DNA of 31,185 nucleotides from Sedimentisphaerales bacterium (GCA_016932895.1 JAFGCA010000060.1:1-31185); one strand, 5' to 3'. Counted from the first letter of the stretch, positions 1 through 7,523 are shown. The notes: generated by a model from the sequence alone, not told the origin. Numbers and translations: made by a program.

Positions 1-290
1 AGCCCCAACTGCTGGGCGACATAGAATGGGTCAAAGCCGAGCACGAGTCCATGTATGGCGCCATTGAAAGCGCCTGGCGAATTCGAGGCGACAAGTTTCA
101 TCTGCAAGTGACGATACCGACCAACACCACGGCGACCGTCTATGTCCCCTGCGACAAGCAGACGTTCGTTACGGAAGGGCCCGACACCATCCACTCCGGC
201 GAACACGTCCGGTTCCTCCGGCTGGACGGCGATTACGTCGTATTCGAAGTCGGATCGGGAACGTACGAATTTGCTTCGATGCTGCCTTGA
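1..290 (+). CDS. Alpha-L-rhamnosidase (GH78), C-terminal end, partial
   Basis: The frame is open from the left edge (first full codon at 3) and stops at 288-290, so only the last ~95 residues are present. They read PQLLGDIEWVKAEHESMYG..., then VPCDKQTFV and a final GSGTYEF. This matches the C-terminal beta-sandwich domain of GH78 rhamnosidases, which typically carries 'W-x-K-A-x-Y/H-x-S-x-Y-G' followed by 'IPxNTTATVYVP'. The enzyme family releases terminal L-rhamnose from plant or algal polysaccharides and is usually secreted. The catalytic (alpha/alpha)6 domain lies outside the window, so activity cannot be judged. The next gene, 52 bp downstream on the same strand, is also a secreted carbohydrate-active candidate, which suggests a polysaccharide-utilisation neighbourhood. 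Confidence 0.85.
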   Translation, partial: PQLLGDIEWVKAEHESMYGAIESAWRIRGDKFHLQVTIPTNTTATVYVPCDKQTFVTEGPDTIHSGEHVRFLRLDGDYVVFEVGSGTYEFASMLP

Positions 291-342
291 CGACGAAGAC
301 GCGTTGGAATACAGATGCAACGGCTTTTCTGAGGGACTGAAC

Positions 343-1890
343 ATGACCACGACGACAGCTCGGCGCTGTGCCATTGTGTCTCTTCTCCTGGGCTTCGCCA
401 TCTGTCTGCGCGCGGCCCCGAACGAGAACGCCGCTCTCGGCATCAACCTGGGCGGCGTGACCTACTGGTCGTCGGAGATTGTGTTCGTGGACCTGTTCAG
501 ACACTCCCAGACCTTCAAGAGCCAGGCGCCGGGCAAGAGCTACGGCCAGGGCGGACCGCTCGATCGCGACGAGAAGGGCTGGGTCCGCGCGCTGCGCGGC
601 GACGGGCACTGCGCCGACTCGATTATTCTGAGCCGGCCCAAGCTCGGTTATCCCGCCGGCGTCTACACGTGCCTCTACGACGGACAGGGCAAGATCGAAT
701 TCGCCTATGGCACGAAGGTCGTCGAGCAGAAGCCCGGACGCGTGCGCGTGAAAGTCGAGTCCGGGCAGAACATCCTGACCCTGAAGATCAGCGAAACGGA
801 CCCCGCCAATCCCGTCAGGAACATCCGCTTCATCCTGCCCGGCTTCGAGGACACCTGCGCGAAGCAGCCCTTCCACCCCGATTTTCTCAAGCGCTGGGAG
901 AAGTTCAAAGTCCTGCGTTTCATGGACTTGCAGCGGACCAACAATTCCAGGCAGATGCATTGGTCCGACCGCCCCACCACCGCCATGCAGACTCAGGGCA
1001 ACGACGCGGGCGTGGCGCTGGAATACCTGATCGAGCTGGCCAACACGCTCGACGCCGACCCGTGGTTCTGCATGCCGCACCTGGCCACGGACGACTACAT
1101 CCGCAGTTTCGCCGAGATGGTCAAGGCCCGGCTCAAACCCGAACGCAAGGTTTACATCGAATACTCCAACGAATGTTGGAACGGCATCTTCAGCCAGGCC
1201 CGCTACTGCCGCGAGAAGGGTAAGGAGCTGGGTCTCAGCGACAACGACTATCAAGCGCAACTACGCTACTGCTCGAAGCGCGCCGTCGAGATCTTCGCGA
1301 TCTGGGAGCAGGTTTTCGGCGGCGCCGACCGGCTGGTCCGCGTCCTGGCGGCCCAGAGCGCCAATCCCTGGACCAGCGAGCAAGTGATGGACTTCGAAGA
1401 CGCCTGCAAACACGCTGATGCGCTCGGCATCGCCCCGTACTTCGGCAACGCGCTCGGCAACCCCAAGACGCAGAAGGAAGTCGCACAGATGACGGTCGAC
1501 CAGGTGCTCGACAAATGCGCCGAGTACATCAAGGAGGGCAATGAGACCATTGCCCGGCAGGCTCGCCTGGCAAAAGAGCGCGGCCTGCGCCTCGTTGCCT
1601 ACGAGGCAGGCCAGCATCTCGTCGGCCACGGCGGCGCCGAGAACAACGAGAAGCTGATGAACCTCTTCCACGCCGCCAACCGGCACCCGCGCATGAAGCA
1701 GCTTTACCTCGACTACCTCACCGGCTGGAAGCAAAACGGCGGCACCCTGGCCGCGATCTTCTCCTCCATGGGCACCTTCTCCAAGTGGGGCTCCTGGGGC
1801 CTGATGGAACACCACGGCCAGAGCCCCACCGAAGCCCCCAAATACCAGGCCATCCTCCAATTCCTCGACGCCAATCCCAAATGGTGGTGA
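343..1890 (+). CDS. Secreted clan-A-like glycoside hydrolase candidate (unclassified)
   Basis: A 515-residue protein. I chose the ATG at 343 because a GAGGGA ribosome site lies at 331-336 and the product then begins with a signal peptide (basic TTARR, hydrophobic IVSLLLGFAICL, cleavage near residue 24). The longer open frame from 142 would lack this. After a beta-rich region to about residue 170, the protein has TIM-barrel-like features: IEYSNECWN places Glu277 after Asn as in the clan GH-A acid/base 'NE' motif, and VAYEAGQH places Glu421 where the nucleophile would sit. Proteins of this type in planctomycetes are often annotated as cellulose-binding or hypothetical. I recognise no defined GH family, so the substrate is unknown. 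Following a rhamnosidase, a role in polysaccharide breakdown is a reasonable inference. Confidence 0.72.
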   Translation: MTTTTARRCAIVSLLLGFAICLRAAPNENAALGINLGGVTYWSSEIVFVDLFRHSQTFKSQAPGKSYGQGGPLDRDEKGWVRALRGDGHCADSIILSRPKLGYPAGVYTCLYDGQGKIEFAYGTKVVEQKPGRVRVKVESGQNILTLKISETDPANPVRNIRFILPGFEDTCAKQPFHPDFLKRWEKFKVLRFMDLQRTNNSRQMHWSDRPTTAMQTQGNDAGVALEYLIELANTLDADPWFCMPHLATDDYIRSFAEMVKARLKPERKVYIEYSNECWNGIFSQARYCREKGKELGLSDNDYQAQLRYCSKRAVEIFAIWEQVFGGADRLVRVLAAQSANPWTSEQVMDFEDACKHADALGIAPYFGNALGNPKTQKEVAQMTVDQVLDKCAEYIKEGNETIARQARLAKERGLRLVAYEAGQHLVGHGGAENNEKLMNLFHAANRHPRMKQLYLDYLTGWKQNGGTLAAIFSSMGTFSKWGSWGLMEHHGQSPTEAPKYQAILQFLDANPKWW

Positions 1891-1982
1891 TGGGCGCCGA
1901 ACGAAAGCACAGGATAGGTGCTGCCGCGCGACGCTCTGCTCGCACGGCGTTCTTCGCTATGGGCGAGGTTTTCTCGACGCGC

Positions 1983-2714
1983 CTATTCCCTCGTCGAGAG
2001 GGCGACGACGGTAGCCACGACAAGAACAAGAAAGACGAGACCGGTGAGTACCTCTGTTGCCACCCACAGCTTTGCCCAGGAATCCAGAGGCCGCATATCC
2101 CCAAAGCCCAGGGTTGTGATTGTGACCACCGAGAAGTAGAGAGCATCTCCTGCAGAAGCGAGCGCATTGCTACATTCACTATAGACAACCTTTGCCACAT
2201 GTAGATACAGATAGGCGAAACCAGCGATTATCTGCAAGTAGTTGACAAACAAGAGGATGAGAAGCCGATTGTAGGACTGGGGTTTCCACCCAGGCTTGTG
2301 CCTATCAAGGAAGATGATGCAGAGTGGATAGTCTATCGATCCCCAGATTAGGTAAACTAACACGATGATCGCAACGAATCCAGATCCGAGAAGACCATAG
2401 ACAACAGACAGTGTGAGAAAGACTAACCAGGCGATTGTCATCAGTTCAGTGCAGATGGGCTGGCAACGCTCATTCTTGAAAAGCAGATCTCGCAGCCTAG
2501 TGCTCAGGGAGACCACGCGTCTGAAGACGAGCAACGTGACAACGATCTTCTCTATCCAGCCGACCTTGTGTTTGAAACCGCGTGGCCAATAGTCCGTCCA
2601 AATACTGCGCAGCAAGGACAATTCATCAGCCAAATCTGGAAGAACCCTCTTCAACGCTGCTCCACGCATCTTCGCACTCCGCAAACCGCTACGTGCCCAA
2701 GAACGACCCAGCAC
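1983..2714 (-). CDS. Two-TM potassium channel protein (Ion_trans_2 type)
   Basis: A 243-residue membrane protein. The pore signature TITTLGFGD (filter at residues 201-206) matches the potassium-channel T-x-G-Y/F-G-D filter and is flanked by hydrophobic helices (FVNYLQIIAGFAYLYL before, EVLTGLVFLVLVVATVVAL after). A further hydrophobic stretch near residues 90-130 gives one or two extra helices. No cytoplasmic RCK/TrkA-N domain follows; the protein ends about 37 residues after the filter. The start is GTG at 2714, with GGAGGT about 11 nt upstream; ATG at 2669 is a shorter alternative. The gene is convergent with the glycosidase and sits in an AT-richer patch with an IS remnant, so it may be acquired. 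Ion selectivity is inferred from the filter only. Confidence 0.82.
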   Translation of the reverse strand: MLGRSWARSGLRSAKMRGAALKRVLPDLADELSLLRSIWTDYWPRGFKHKVGWIEKIVVTLLVFRRVVSLSTRLRDLLFKNERCQPICTELMTIAWLVFLTLSVVYGLLGSGFVAIIVLVYLIWGSIDYPLCIIFLDRHKPGWKPQSYNRLLILLFVNYLQIIAGFAYLYLHVAKVVYSECSNALASAGDALYFSVVTITTLGFGDMRPLDSWAKLWVATEVLTGLVFLVLVVATVVALSTRE

Positions 2715-3006
2715 ATCTCATTAGTACCTCCACAATCCCTTTATCGACAGTCGGACAACAGCATGTTTAGGAAAAAAGGCCCATAATCGGCTACCTCCCC
2801 AGTGCCTACTGGGATCGTCTTCCTGGAGCCGTTGCGGTCAGCCACACAAAAAGGCACACCGCATAGGTATAACTAGGCGGCCAGCAAGAGGAAGCATTCA
2901 CATTCATCTTGCAGCAGCATGGGCGTGGGGCGAACTCGATACACTGGCCTTCTATACAAACCATAAAACATTACTATATACTGATATTGTTGCACTACAA
3001 AAACGG
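2715..3006. other. Gene-free AT-rich stretch between the channel gene and an IS remnant
   Basis: I see no convincing gene here. The short open frames on both strands have no ribosome sites and no recognisable products. The sequence is richer in A and T than the flanking chromosome. It probably holds the promoter of the minus-strand channel gene and perhaps eroded insertion-sequence DNA, but I could not identify terminal inverted repeats. Confidence 0.5.
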
Positions 3007-3252
3007 TACGTCCAAGGCGGCTGCACGTATGCCAAGGCCTCCCAGCAACTCGCGGTCAGTGACTGGGTCCTGCGCTGCTAGGTCAAGGCCTTCTGGACGA
3101 GTAGGCAAGTGCCTCCAAGGGCAGGTGTTCCCAGGGCCAAGAAAAAACTCAAGGGGCTCCGCAAAGAGATTGCGAGACTGCAACCGGAGAACGAACTATT
3201 GAGAAAAAGGGGCGGCATACTCTGCGAAGGAGCCCCAGTGAAGTGCGTGGAT
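3007..3252 (+). pseudogene. Decayed IS3-family transposase OrfA fragment
   Basis: Read in one frame from 3007, the translation gives YVQGGCTYAKASQQLAVSD, then WVLRC, a TAG stop at 3079-3081, then VKAFW, and after a gap LRKEIARLQPENELLRKRG. This is the order of IS3-type OrfA: a helix-turn-helix ('QLGVSD..LRRWVK') followed by the leucine-zipper-like 'LRKENARLxxENELLKKA'. The premature stop, the lack of a start codon and the drift after ENELLRK show it is a remnant. No OrfB with a DDE domain follows and no clear terminal inverted repeats are visible. It marks past mobile-element activity just upstream of the nucleotidyltransferase unit. Family assignment is by motif recognition only. Confidence 0.62.
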
Positions 3253-3302
3253 TCACCAGCAGCACGACTCTTTACCACACGCAAGGCAGAAATCACCTGG
3301 CC

Positions 3303-3365
3303 GTATGGCAACTATTGACTTGGGTTACCATACAATATATGATTACATGGCAACTGTATGGTAAC
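3303..3365. promoter_or_regulatory. Four operator-like copies of ATGGYAAC around the promoter
   Basis: GTATGGCAAC (3303-3312), GTTACCATAC (3324-3333, inverted), ACATGGCAAC (3345-3354) and GTATGGTAAC (3356-3365) are four near-identical 10-mers. The first pair forms an inverted repeat around the -35 box. The second overlaps the spacer between -35 and -10, and the last two lie in tandem 11 bp apart over the expected transcription start. This layout suits a repressor that blocks RNA polymerase. Autoregulation by one of the two downstream products is an inference. Confidence 0.6.
3315..3343 (+). promoter_or_regulatory. Strong sigma70-type promoter of the small-protein/nucleotidyltransferase unit
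   Basis: TTGACT at 3315-3320 and TATGAT at 3338-3343 are separated by exactly 17 bp, each matching the consensus hexamer at five of six positions. Transcription would start near 3350, giving a leader of about 40 nt before the ATG at 3390. It is the best promoter match in the window and is embedded in repeated operator-like motifs. Confidence 0.7.
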
Positions 3366-3389
3366 TCTTTGTCCGCGTGGGAGGCGCCG

Positions 3390-3707
3390 ATGAGAGTCAT
3401 AAAGAGTGTTCTCAAAGAGGAACTTTCCAACTCTCTGGCCATGAAGGAGAGCTATGAGAGAGAGCTGGCCAAGCTACCCAAAGGCAGTCTCGTCAGGAAG
3501 ACCATCAAGGGCCACGAGTATTACTACCTCCAGGTTCGCGAAAAGGGGAAGGCTAGATTCCTATATAAGGGCAAGCTCAGCGACGAAGAGATCGAGACAT
3601 ACGAGCAGGCCAAGCAATACCGGGCCAAATACCGCAAGCTCCTATCCGAAGTGAAAAAGCAGATCAAATTCCTGAGGACTGCCCTGCGTGGAAAAGACTC
3701 AGTATGA
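3390..3707 (+). CDS. Small basic protein, candidate antitoxin/partner of the nucleotidyltransferase
   Basis: A 105-residue, highly charged, mostly helical protein. The ATG at 3390 is chosen for the GGGAGG ribosome site five bases upstream; the open frame before it runs into the promoter. The centre reads KGSLVRKTIKGHEYYYLQV followed by REKGKARFLYKGKLS, a pattern I have seen in small hypothetical proteins of the 'G-S-I-x-x-K-x-I-x-G-x-x-Y-x-Y-L' type, followed by a Lys/Glu/Gln-rich helix that may form a coiled coil. No enzyme motif is present. Its last 20 bases overlap the GTG start of the nucleotidyltransferase gene, so the two are translationally coupled. An antitoxin or DNA-binding regulatory role is inferred from the operon layout and operator array, not from homology. 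Confidence 0.7.
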   Translation: MRVIKSVLKEELSNSLAMKESYERELAKLPKGSLVRKTIKGHEYYYLQVREKGKARFLYKGKLSDEEIETYEQAKQYRAKYRKLLSEVKKQIKFLRTALRGKDSV

Positions 3708-4371
3708 ACTCTGCCTTGAGGTCCTGAGGCGATTGGACGAGATCGGCGTCCTGAAACACGTGGTCCTAGTCGGCAGTTGGTGCACGTGGCTGTATCGGGA
3801 CTACTTCGCCTCCCAGGCGTATGCTCCATCCCTCAAGACGCGCGACATCGACTTGCTCCTTCCGAGACCAACGGAAATCAAGTCGCGTGCAGACGTAGCA
3901 GACTTGCTGAGAGACCTTGGTTTTGTTGTCGGCTTCGCCGGTCGAGGAGGCTACATCCGACTGGAGCACCCGCAACTCATCATTGAGTTCCTGGTTCCGG
4001 AGAGAGGCCGGCCATCGGAGAAACCTTATCCCTTGCCCAACCTGGGATTGAACGCGCAGGCGTTGAGATTTCTGGATTTCCTCGCGCAGAATACGATTGC
4101 AGTCAGACTCAGCCAGATCACAGTGACATTGCCTCATCCGGCTCATTTCGCATTGCACAAGCTGCTCGTTCTCAGGCGAAGGCCAACACCGGAAAAGCAA
4201 ACGAAGGACAAGGAGGCTGCCCTGCGAATCCTGGGAGCCCTCATTGACAAAGGTGAAGAGGGTCTCATCAGAGAAGCATTCAATCCCATGCCTCAAAGAT
4301 GGAAGGCGAAGGTGAAGGCAGAACTCAAGGACCCTCTCGACAGGAGAATACTGGTCCTTCTTGAGCAATAA
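3688..4371 (+). CDS. GSU2403-like nucleotidyltransferase-fold protein (toxin-like candidate)
   Basis: A 227-residue protein of the polymerase-beta-like nucleotidyltransferase superfamily. VVLVGSWCTWLY carries the Gly29-Ser30 signature, and KTRDIDLLLPRP carries Asp53-x-Asp55, the metal-binding pair. This spacing and the T-R-D-I-D sequence resemble the GSU2403/NTP_transf_8 group and, more distantly, AbiEii. The start is GTG at 3688 with GAGGA at 3674-3678; it lies inside the preceding small gene. AbiEii-like and MenT-like members act as toxins that modify RNA or tRNA, but others have different or unknown roles. The two-gene overlap, the single promoter and the nearby IS remnant favour a toxin-antitoxin or defence-like module. 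The substrate cannot be told from the sequence. Confidence 0.74.
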   Translation: MEKTQYELCLEVLRRLDEIGVLKHVVLVGSWCTWLYRDYFASQAYAPSLKTRDIDLLLPRPTEIKSRADVADLLRDLGFVVGFAGRGGYIRLEHPQLIIEFLVPERGRPSEKPYPLPNLGLNAQALRFLDFLAQNTIAVRLSQITVTLPHPAHFALHKLLVLRRRPTPEKQTKDKEAALRILGALIDKGEEGLIREAFNPMPQRWKAKVKAELKDPLDRRILVLLEQ

Positions 4372-4408
4372 CCACAAGTGCGGCGCTGGTGCCACGGGGT
4401 TGTCAGGG

Positions 4409-4436
4409 TTGATTTCGGACCGGCCTATGGTATAAT
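4409..4436 (+). promoter_or_regulatory. Promoter of the M20 peptidase gene, predicting a leaderless mRNA
   Basis: TTGATT (4409-4414) and a perfect TATAAT (4431-4436) are 16 bp apart. The normal start of transcription, 6-8 bases past the -10 box, falls at 4442-4445, and the ATG is at 4445. No Shine-Dalgarno sequence precedes that ATG. The message therefore probably begins at or within two or three bases of the start codon. Confidence 0.6.
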
Positions 4437-4444
4437 CGCCTGCC

Positions 4445-5557
4445 ATGAAGGATTTGCTGAGACAACTGATCCAGGCTGACTCGACGTTGGATAAGGGCGA
4501 GGTGGCGGCGGCGGAGGTGTTGGCCGCCCACTTCGAGGCGCACGGCATCGAATGCCGGCTCGACCGCTGGAATGAGAAGCGTGCGAATGTAACGGCCCAT
4601 GTCCGGTCCACCAGGCAGCGTCCGGGGCTGCTGTTTCTCTGTCATCTTGACGTGGTCAGCCCGGGCGAGGAGGCCTGGGTGCACCCGCCGTTCGGAGCGG
4701 TGGAGGAGAACGGCAAGATCTACGGCCGGGGCACGACGGACATGAAGGGCGGCACCGCTGCCGTAGCCGCCGCCATGTGCGAACTGGTCGAGTCCGGAAC
4801 CGAGTTGAAGGGTGACCTCGTCTTTGCGGCCACCGCGGGCGAGGAGACCGACAGTTGCGGAGCGATTCGGCTCATGCAGAGCCGTGACGGGTTTCCCGAA
4901 CTGGCGGGGATCATCGTTCCGGAGCCGACCGATTTCTGCGTGGTCACGGCCCATCGCGGCATGTTCTGGCTGAAGATCACCACGAAGGGCAAAGCCGTCC
5001 ACAGCTCCATGCCTCACCGCGGCGTCAACGCCATCATATCCATGAACCGCCTGCTCGCCGAGCTGCGGCGCTACGAGGTGCCATTCGGGCCTCATGCGAC
5101 GCTGGGCAAGTGCTCGGTGAGCGTCAATACCATCGCCGGCGGCGAGGCCATGAACATCGTGCCAGACCGCTGCACCATCGGCGTCGATATTCGCACGCTG
5201 CCCGGGCAGGATCACGACGCGATTCGGTACGATCTCGAACGCATGCTGGCCCGCCTCAAGGCCGACACACCGCAGTTTGAGGCCGAAATCGCCGTCGACC
5301 GCTCCGTCTGCGCCATGGAGACCGACGACCAGGACGAGTTCGTCAAGACGTTTTGCTCGGCTGTGAACGTCGACCTGACCAACACAGTCGGCTTTACCAC
5401 GGACGCCCCGCATCTGGTGCCGTTGGGGGCGCCGATCGTGATCTACGGGCCGGGCAAGCCCAAGCTGTGTCACCAGGTCGATGAGTATATCAAGATCGCC
5501 GACCTCGACGCCGCGGCCGATATCTTCAAGAAGGTCATCGCCCGGTTCCTTACATAA
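4445..5557 (+). CDS. M20 family metallopeptidase / deacylase (ArgE/DapE-like)
   Basis: A 370-residue cytosolic amidohydrolase of family M20, using two zinc ions to cleave peptide or N-acyl bonds. Visible active-site motifs are CHLDVV (His67, Asp69), GRGTTDMKGG (bridging Asp99), AGEE (Glu133 general base, Glu134 ligand), PEPTD (residues 159-163) and a late His in KLCHQVDEY. The dimerisation domain with AVHSSMPHRGVN (His186) lies between. Length and motif order fit the ArgE/DapE/CPG2 group, whose members act on acetylornithine, succinyl-diaminopimelate or small peptides; I cannot choose among these. No biosynthetic partner is adjacent. It stands alone between the nucleotidyltransferase unit and a secreted protein gene. 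Confidence 0.88.
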   Translation: MKDLLRQLIQADSTLDKGEVAAAEVLAAHFEAHGIECRLDRWNEKRANVTAHVRSTRQRPGLLFLCHLDVVSPGEEAWVHPPFGAVEENGKIYGRGTTDMKGGTAAVAAAMCELVESGTELKGDLVFAATAGEETDSCGAIRLMQSRDGFPELAGIIVPEPTDFCVVTAHRGMFWLKITTKGKAVHSSMPHRGVNAIISMNRLLAELRRYEVPFGPHATLGKCSVSVNTIAGGEAMNIVPDRCTIGVDIRTLPGQDHDAIRYDLERMLARLKADTPQFEAEIAVDRSVCAMETDDQDEFVKTFCSAVNVDLTNTVGFTTDAPHLVPLGAPIVIYGPGKPKLCHQVDEYIKIADLDAAADIFKKVIARFLT

Positions 5558-5578
5558 ATTTGCCGGTCTGCGGCCACG

Positions 5579-5606
5579 GCGCAACATGGATCGTTGCGCG
5601 TCCATG
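5579..5606 (+). promoter_or_regulatory. Two overlapping inverted repeats upstream of the 5640 gene
   Basis: GCGCAAC (5579-5585) pairs perfectly with GTTGCGC (5593-5599), and CATGGA (5585-5590) pairs perfectly with TCCATG (5601-5606). The two stems share bases and cannot both form fully, so an RNA across this stretch could switch between them. It lies 22 bp downstream of the peptidase stop and 22 bp upstream of the ribosome site GGAGGTGA (5628-5635) of the next gene. No U-tract follows, so an intrinsic terminator is unlikely. Function unknown. Confidence 0.35.
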
Positions 5607-5639
5607 TAATCAGGGAATCGGGCTTTCGGAGGTGAACGC

Positions 5640-7523
5640 ATGAGCTTCTCGGTGACACCCCCTAACGGAGTGCGGTGGTTCGTTGCTCTTCTCGTCCTGT
5701 TGTCCCCGGCAATCGAGATACGGGCCGCCGCAAGAGCTGACGATGCCGAATCGCGCCGCCCGCGAATGCGCAATACCAAACTGAGCATCGAGCACGTTCA
5801 CTATCGACCCGTCCGCTACGAGACCGAAAAAGTCACGGAGCCCCAGAACGAGCGTCCCAACCAGGGAGGACTGGTGTTCGTGTACGTCAAGAACACCTCC
5901 AAGGAGGAGGTGCGTTTGCGCTCGTGGTATCTCAACCGAAAAGGCGACAGCCACTATCGTCTGGGCGGGTTTCTCGCGTGGGACCGGTTGTACCGGGACC
6001 GGCTGTCTCCCGGTGAAATGACGGTTCTGGAGATCTCGGGGGTATCTGAAGGTTTTTCCGCCGGCGCGCCGTTCGAGTTCGCCTTCATCGGTGGGAACTG
6101 GCGGCCGGTCGGCGGCATCTGGACGACACTGGACGCGGACGCCGTTCGCGTCACGTTCATTCGGGTCCTGCCGGGCATGAAAGAGATCGAGGTGCACGTC
6201 CGCAACGAAGGACACAGACCTATGCAGGTGAGCTCGCTGGAGGTCATAGGCTCCCAAACGGATTCTATCGCCTGGACGACGCCGCGATTGGCCGGACCGG
6301 GACACGCCATCGGTCGTTTGCGCCTGCGGGAGGCGCTGGAACCGGGCCGGTTGCTCATCGTCAAGCTCGACGTCACAGAGGATGGCGAGACGCGATCACT
6401 CTACGCCCATCGCAACGCGTTCGCCGACCGTTTCCCCATCGGGACGTGGGGCGCCCGGTCGGAGATGTACGCCATGACACGCCGCCACCACATCGACACC
6501 ATCGTTCAGGGCGGCCGCTCGGACGACTCTTTCTATTCGCAGGAAGCGCAGCGCTACGGGTTCCACACGATGGTCCACACAGGCGTGTTGCCCCGCGTCG
6601 ACGTCCTGCGCGACCTCGGTGGCCATGAGGCCGTGGATTGCTGGATGATCCACGACGAGCCGGACTGGCACTACACGCCCCAGATGATGCTGGCGGCCGC
6701 AGAAATGACGCGACATTACAACGCCACCAAGCCGACGTTCATCACGCTGTGCCGCAACGTGAAGTTCTTCGAATACGCTTTCCTTCCCGACATCGCGTGC
6801 CAGGACCACTACTCGGTGACGGCGCCGTCGAGCAGCCGGTGGCCCGCGCGATACGGCACGCGCCTGGAAGAGACGGCGTATTACACGCGGGATCTCAAGT
6901 ACGCCGCCGAGCCCAAGCCGATCTGGATCTGGACGCAGGGCATCGCCAACTGGTCCGAGCGGCCCAAGCGACCGGTGCCGACCGTCAACGAGCTCACGGC
7001 CCAGTTGCTGCTCAACCTGGGCCGGGGCGCCAAAGGCATCCTGTGGTTCACATTCAATCAGAACGTGGGCGAAAGGTACCCCGAGCTGCGCACCGCCATT
7101 CAGGGCTGGGGCCGGGTGATGGAGCTGATCCGGGGCGATCTGCTGGGCAGCGAGCCGGTCGACGCGGCCGTCCGGGCGCCCGCGAAGGTGGACGTGGCCG
7201 TGCTGGCAGGCTGGGACAGACTTTTCGTCTTCGTCTTCAACCAGGACTACGAGATTCACGACGAGGCGTATCCCTGGACAAGGCAGGAGAATATCACAGT
7301 CTCGCTACGGTGCCCCGCGTGGATCGGGCCGCAGACGGTCCTGGAATTGACGCCGGACGCGGTCAGCCAGCACCGCTTTGAGACCTCGGATGAACGTCTT
7401 GCCCTGGAACTCGGCACCCTCGACGTCGCGCGCCTTTTCGTCGTTGCCAATGACCCGAACGCCGGTCGAGAGTGCCGTGAGAAGCTCGTCCGGATCGTGG
7501 AAAGTGAAAAACGCGAGTTTTAA
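5640..7523 (+). CDS. Large secreted protein with TIM-barrel glycosidase-like features
   Basis: A 627-residue exported protein. A strong ribosome site GGAGGTGA ends five bases before the ATG. Residues 1-30 form a signal peptide (WFVALLVLLSPAIEIRAAA). Residues ~40-260 look like one or two beta-sandwich domains (YVKNTSKEEVRLRSWYL; IEVHVRNEGHRP). From ~265 the sequence alternates strands and helices like a barrel: DRFPIGTWG, then DCWMIHDEPDWHYTP with Glu340 in an Asp-Glu-Pro motif, IWIWTQGIANW, and GILWFTFNQ near 466-474. The last part resembles the small beta domain that follows many GH barrels. I recognise no named family. Glu340 is the likely acid/base; no clear second carboxylate can be assigned. 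A role in extracellular glycan breakdown is inferred. Confidence 0.7.
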   Translation: MSFSVTPPNGVRWFVALLVLLSPAIEIRAAARADDAESRRPRMRNTKLSIEHVHYRPVRYETEKVTEPQNERPNQGGLVFVYVKNTSKEEVRLRSWYLNRKGDSHYRLGGFLAWDRLYRDRLSPGEMTVLEISGVSEGFSAGAPFEFAFIGGNWRPVGGIWTTLDADAVRVTFIRVLPGMKEIEVHVRNEGHRPMQVSSLEVIGSQTDSIAWTTPRLAGPGHAIGRLRLREALEPGRLLIVKLDVTEDGETRSLYAHRNAFADRFPIGTWGARSEMYAMTRRHHIDTIVQGGRSDDSFYSQEAQRYGFHTMVHTGVLPRVDVLRDLGGHEAVDCWMIHDEPDWHYTPQMMLAAAEMTRHYNATKPTFITLCRNVKFFEYAFLPDIACQDHYSVTAPSSSRWPARYGTRLEETAYYTRDLKYAAEPKPIWIWTQGIANWSERPKRPVPTVNELTAQLLLNLGRGAKGILWFTFNQNVGERYPELRTAIQGWGRVMELIRGDLLGSEPVDAAVRAPAKVDVAVLAGWDRLFVFVFNQDYEIHDEAYPWTRQENITVSLRCPAWIGPQTVLELTPDAVSQHRFETSDERLALELGTLDVARLFVVANDPNAGRECREKLVRIVESEKREF

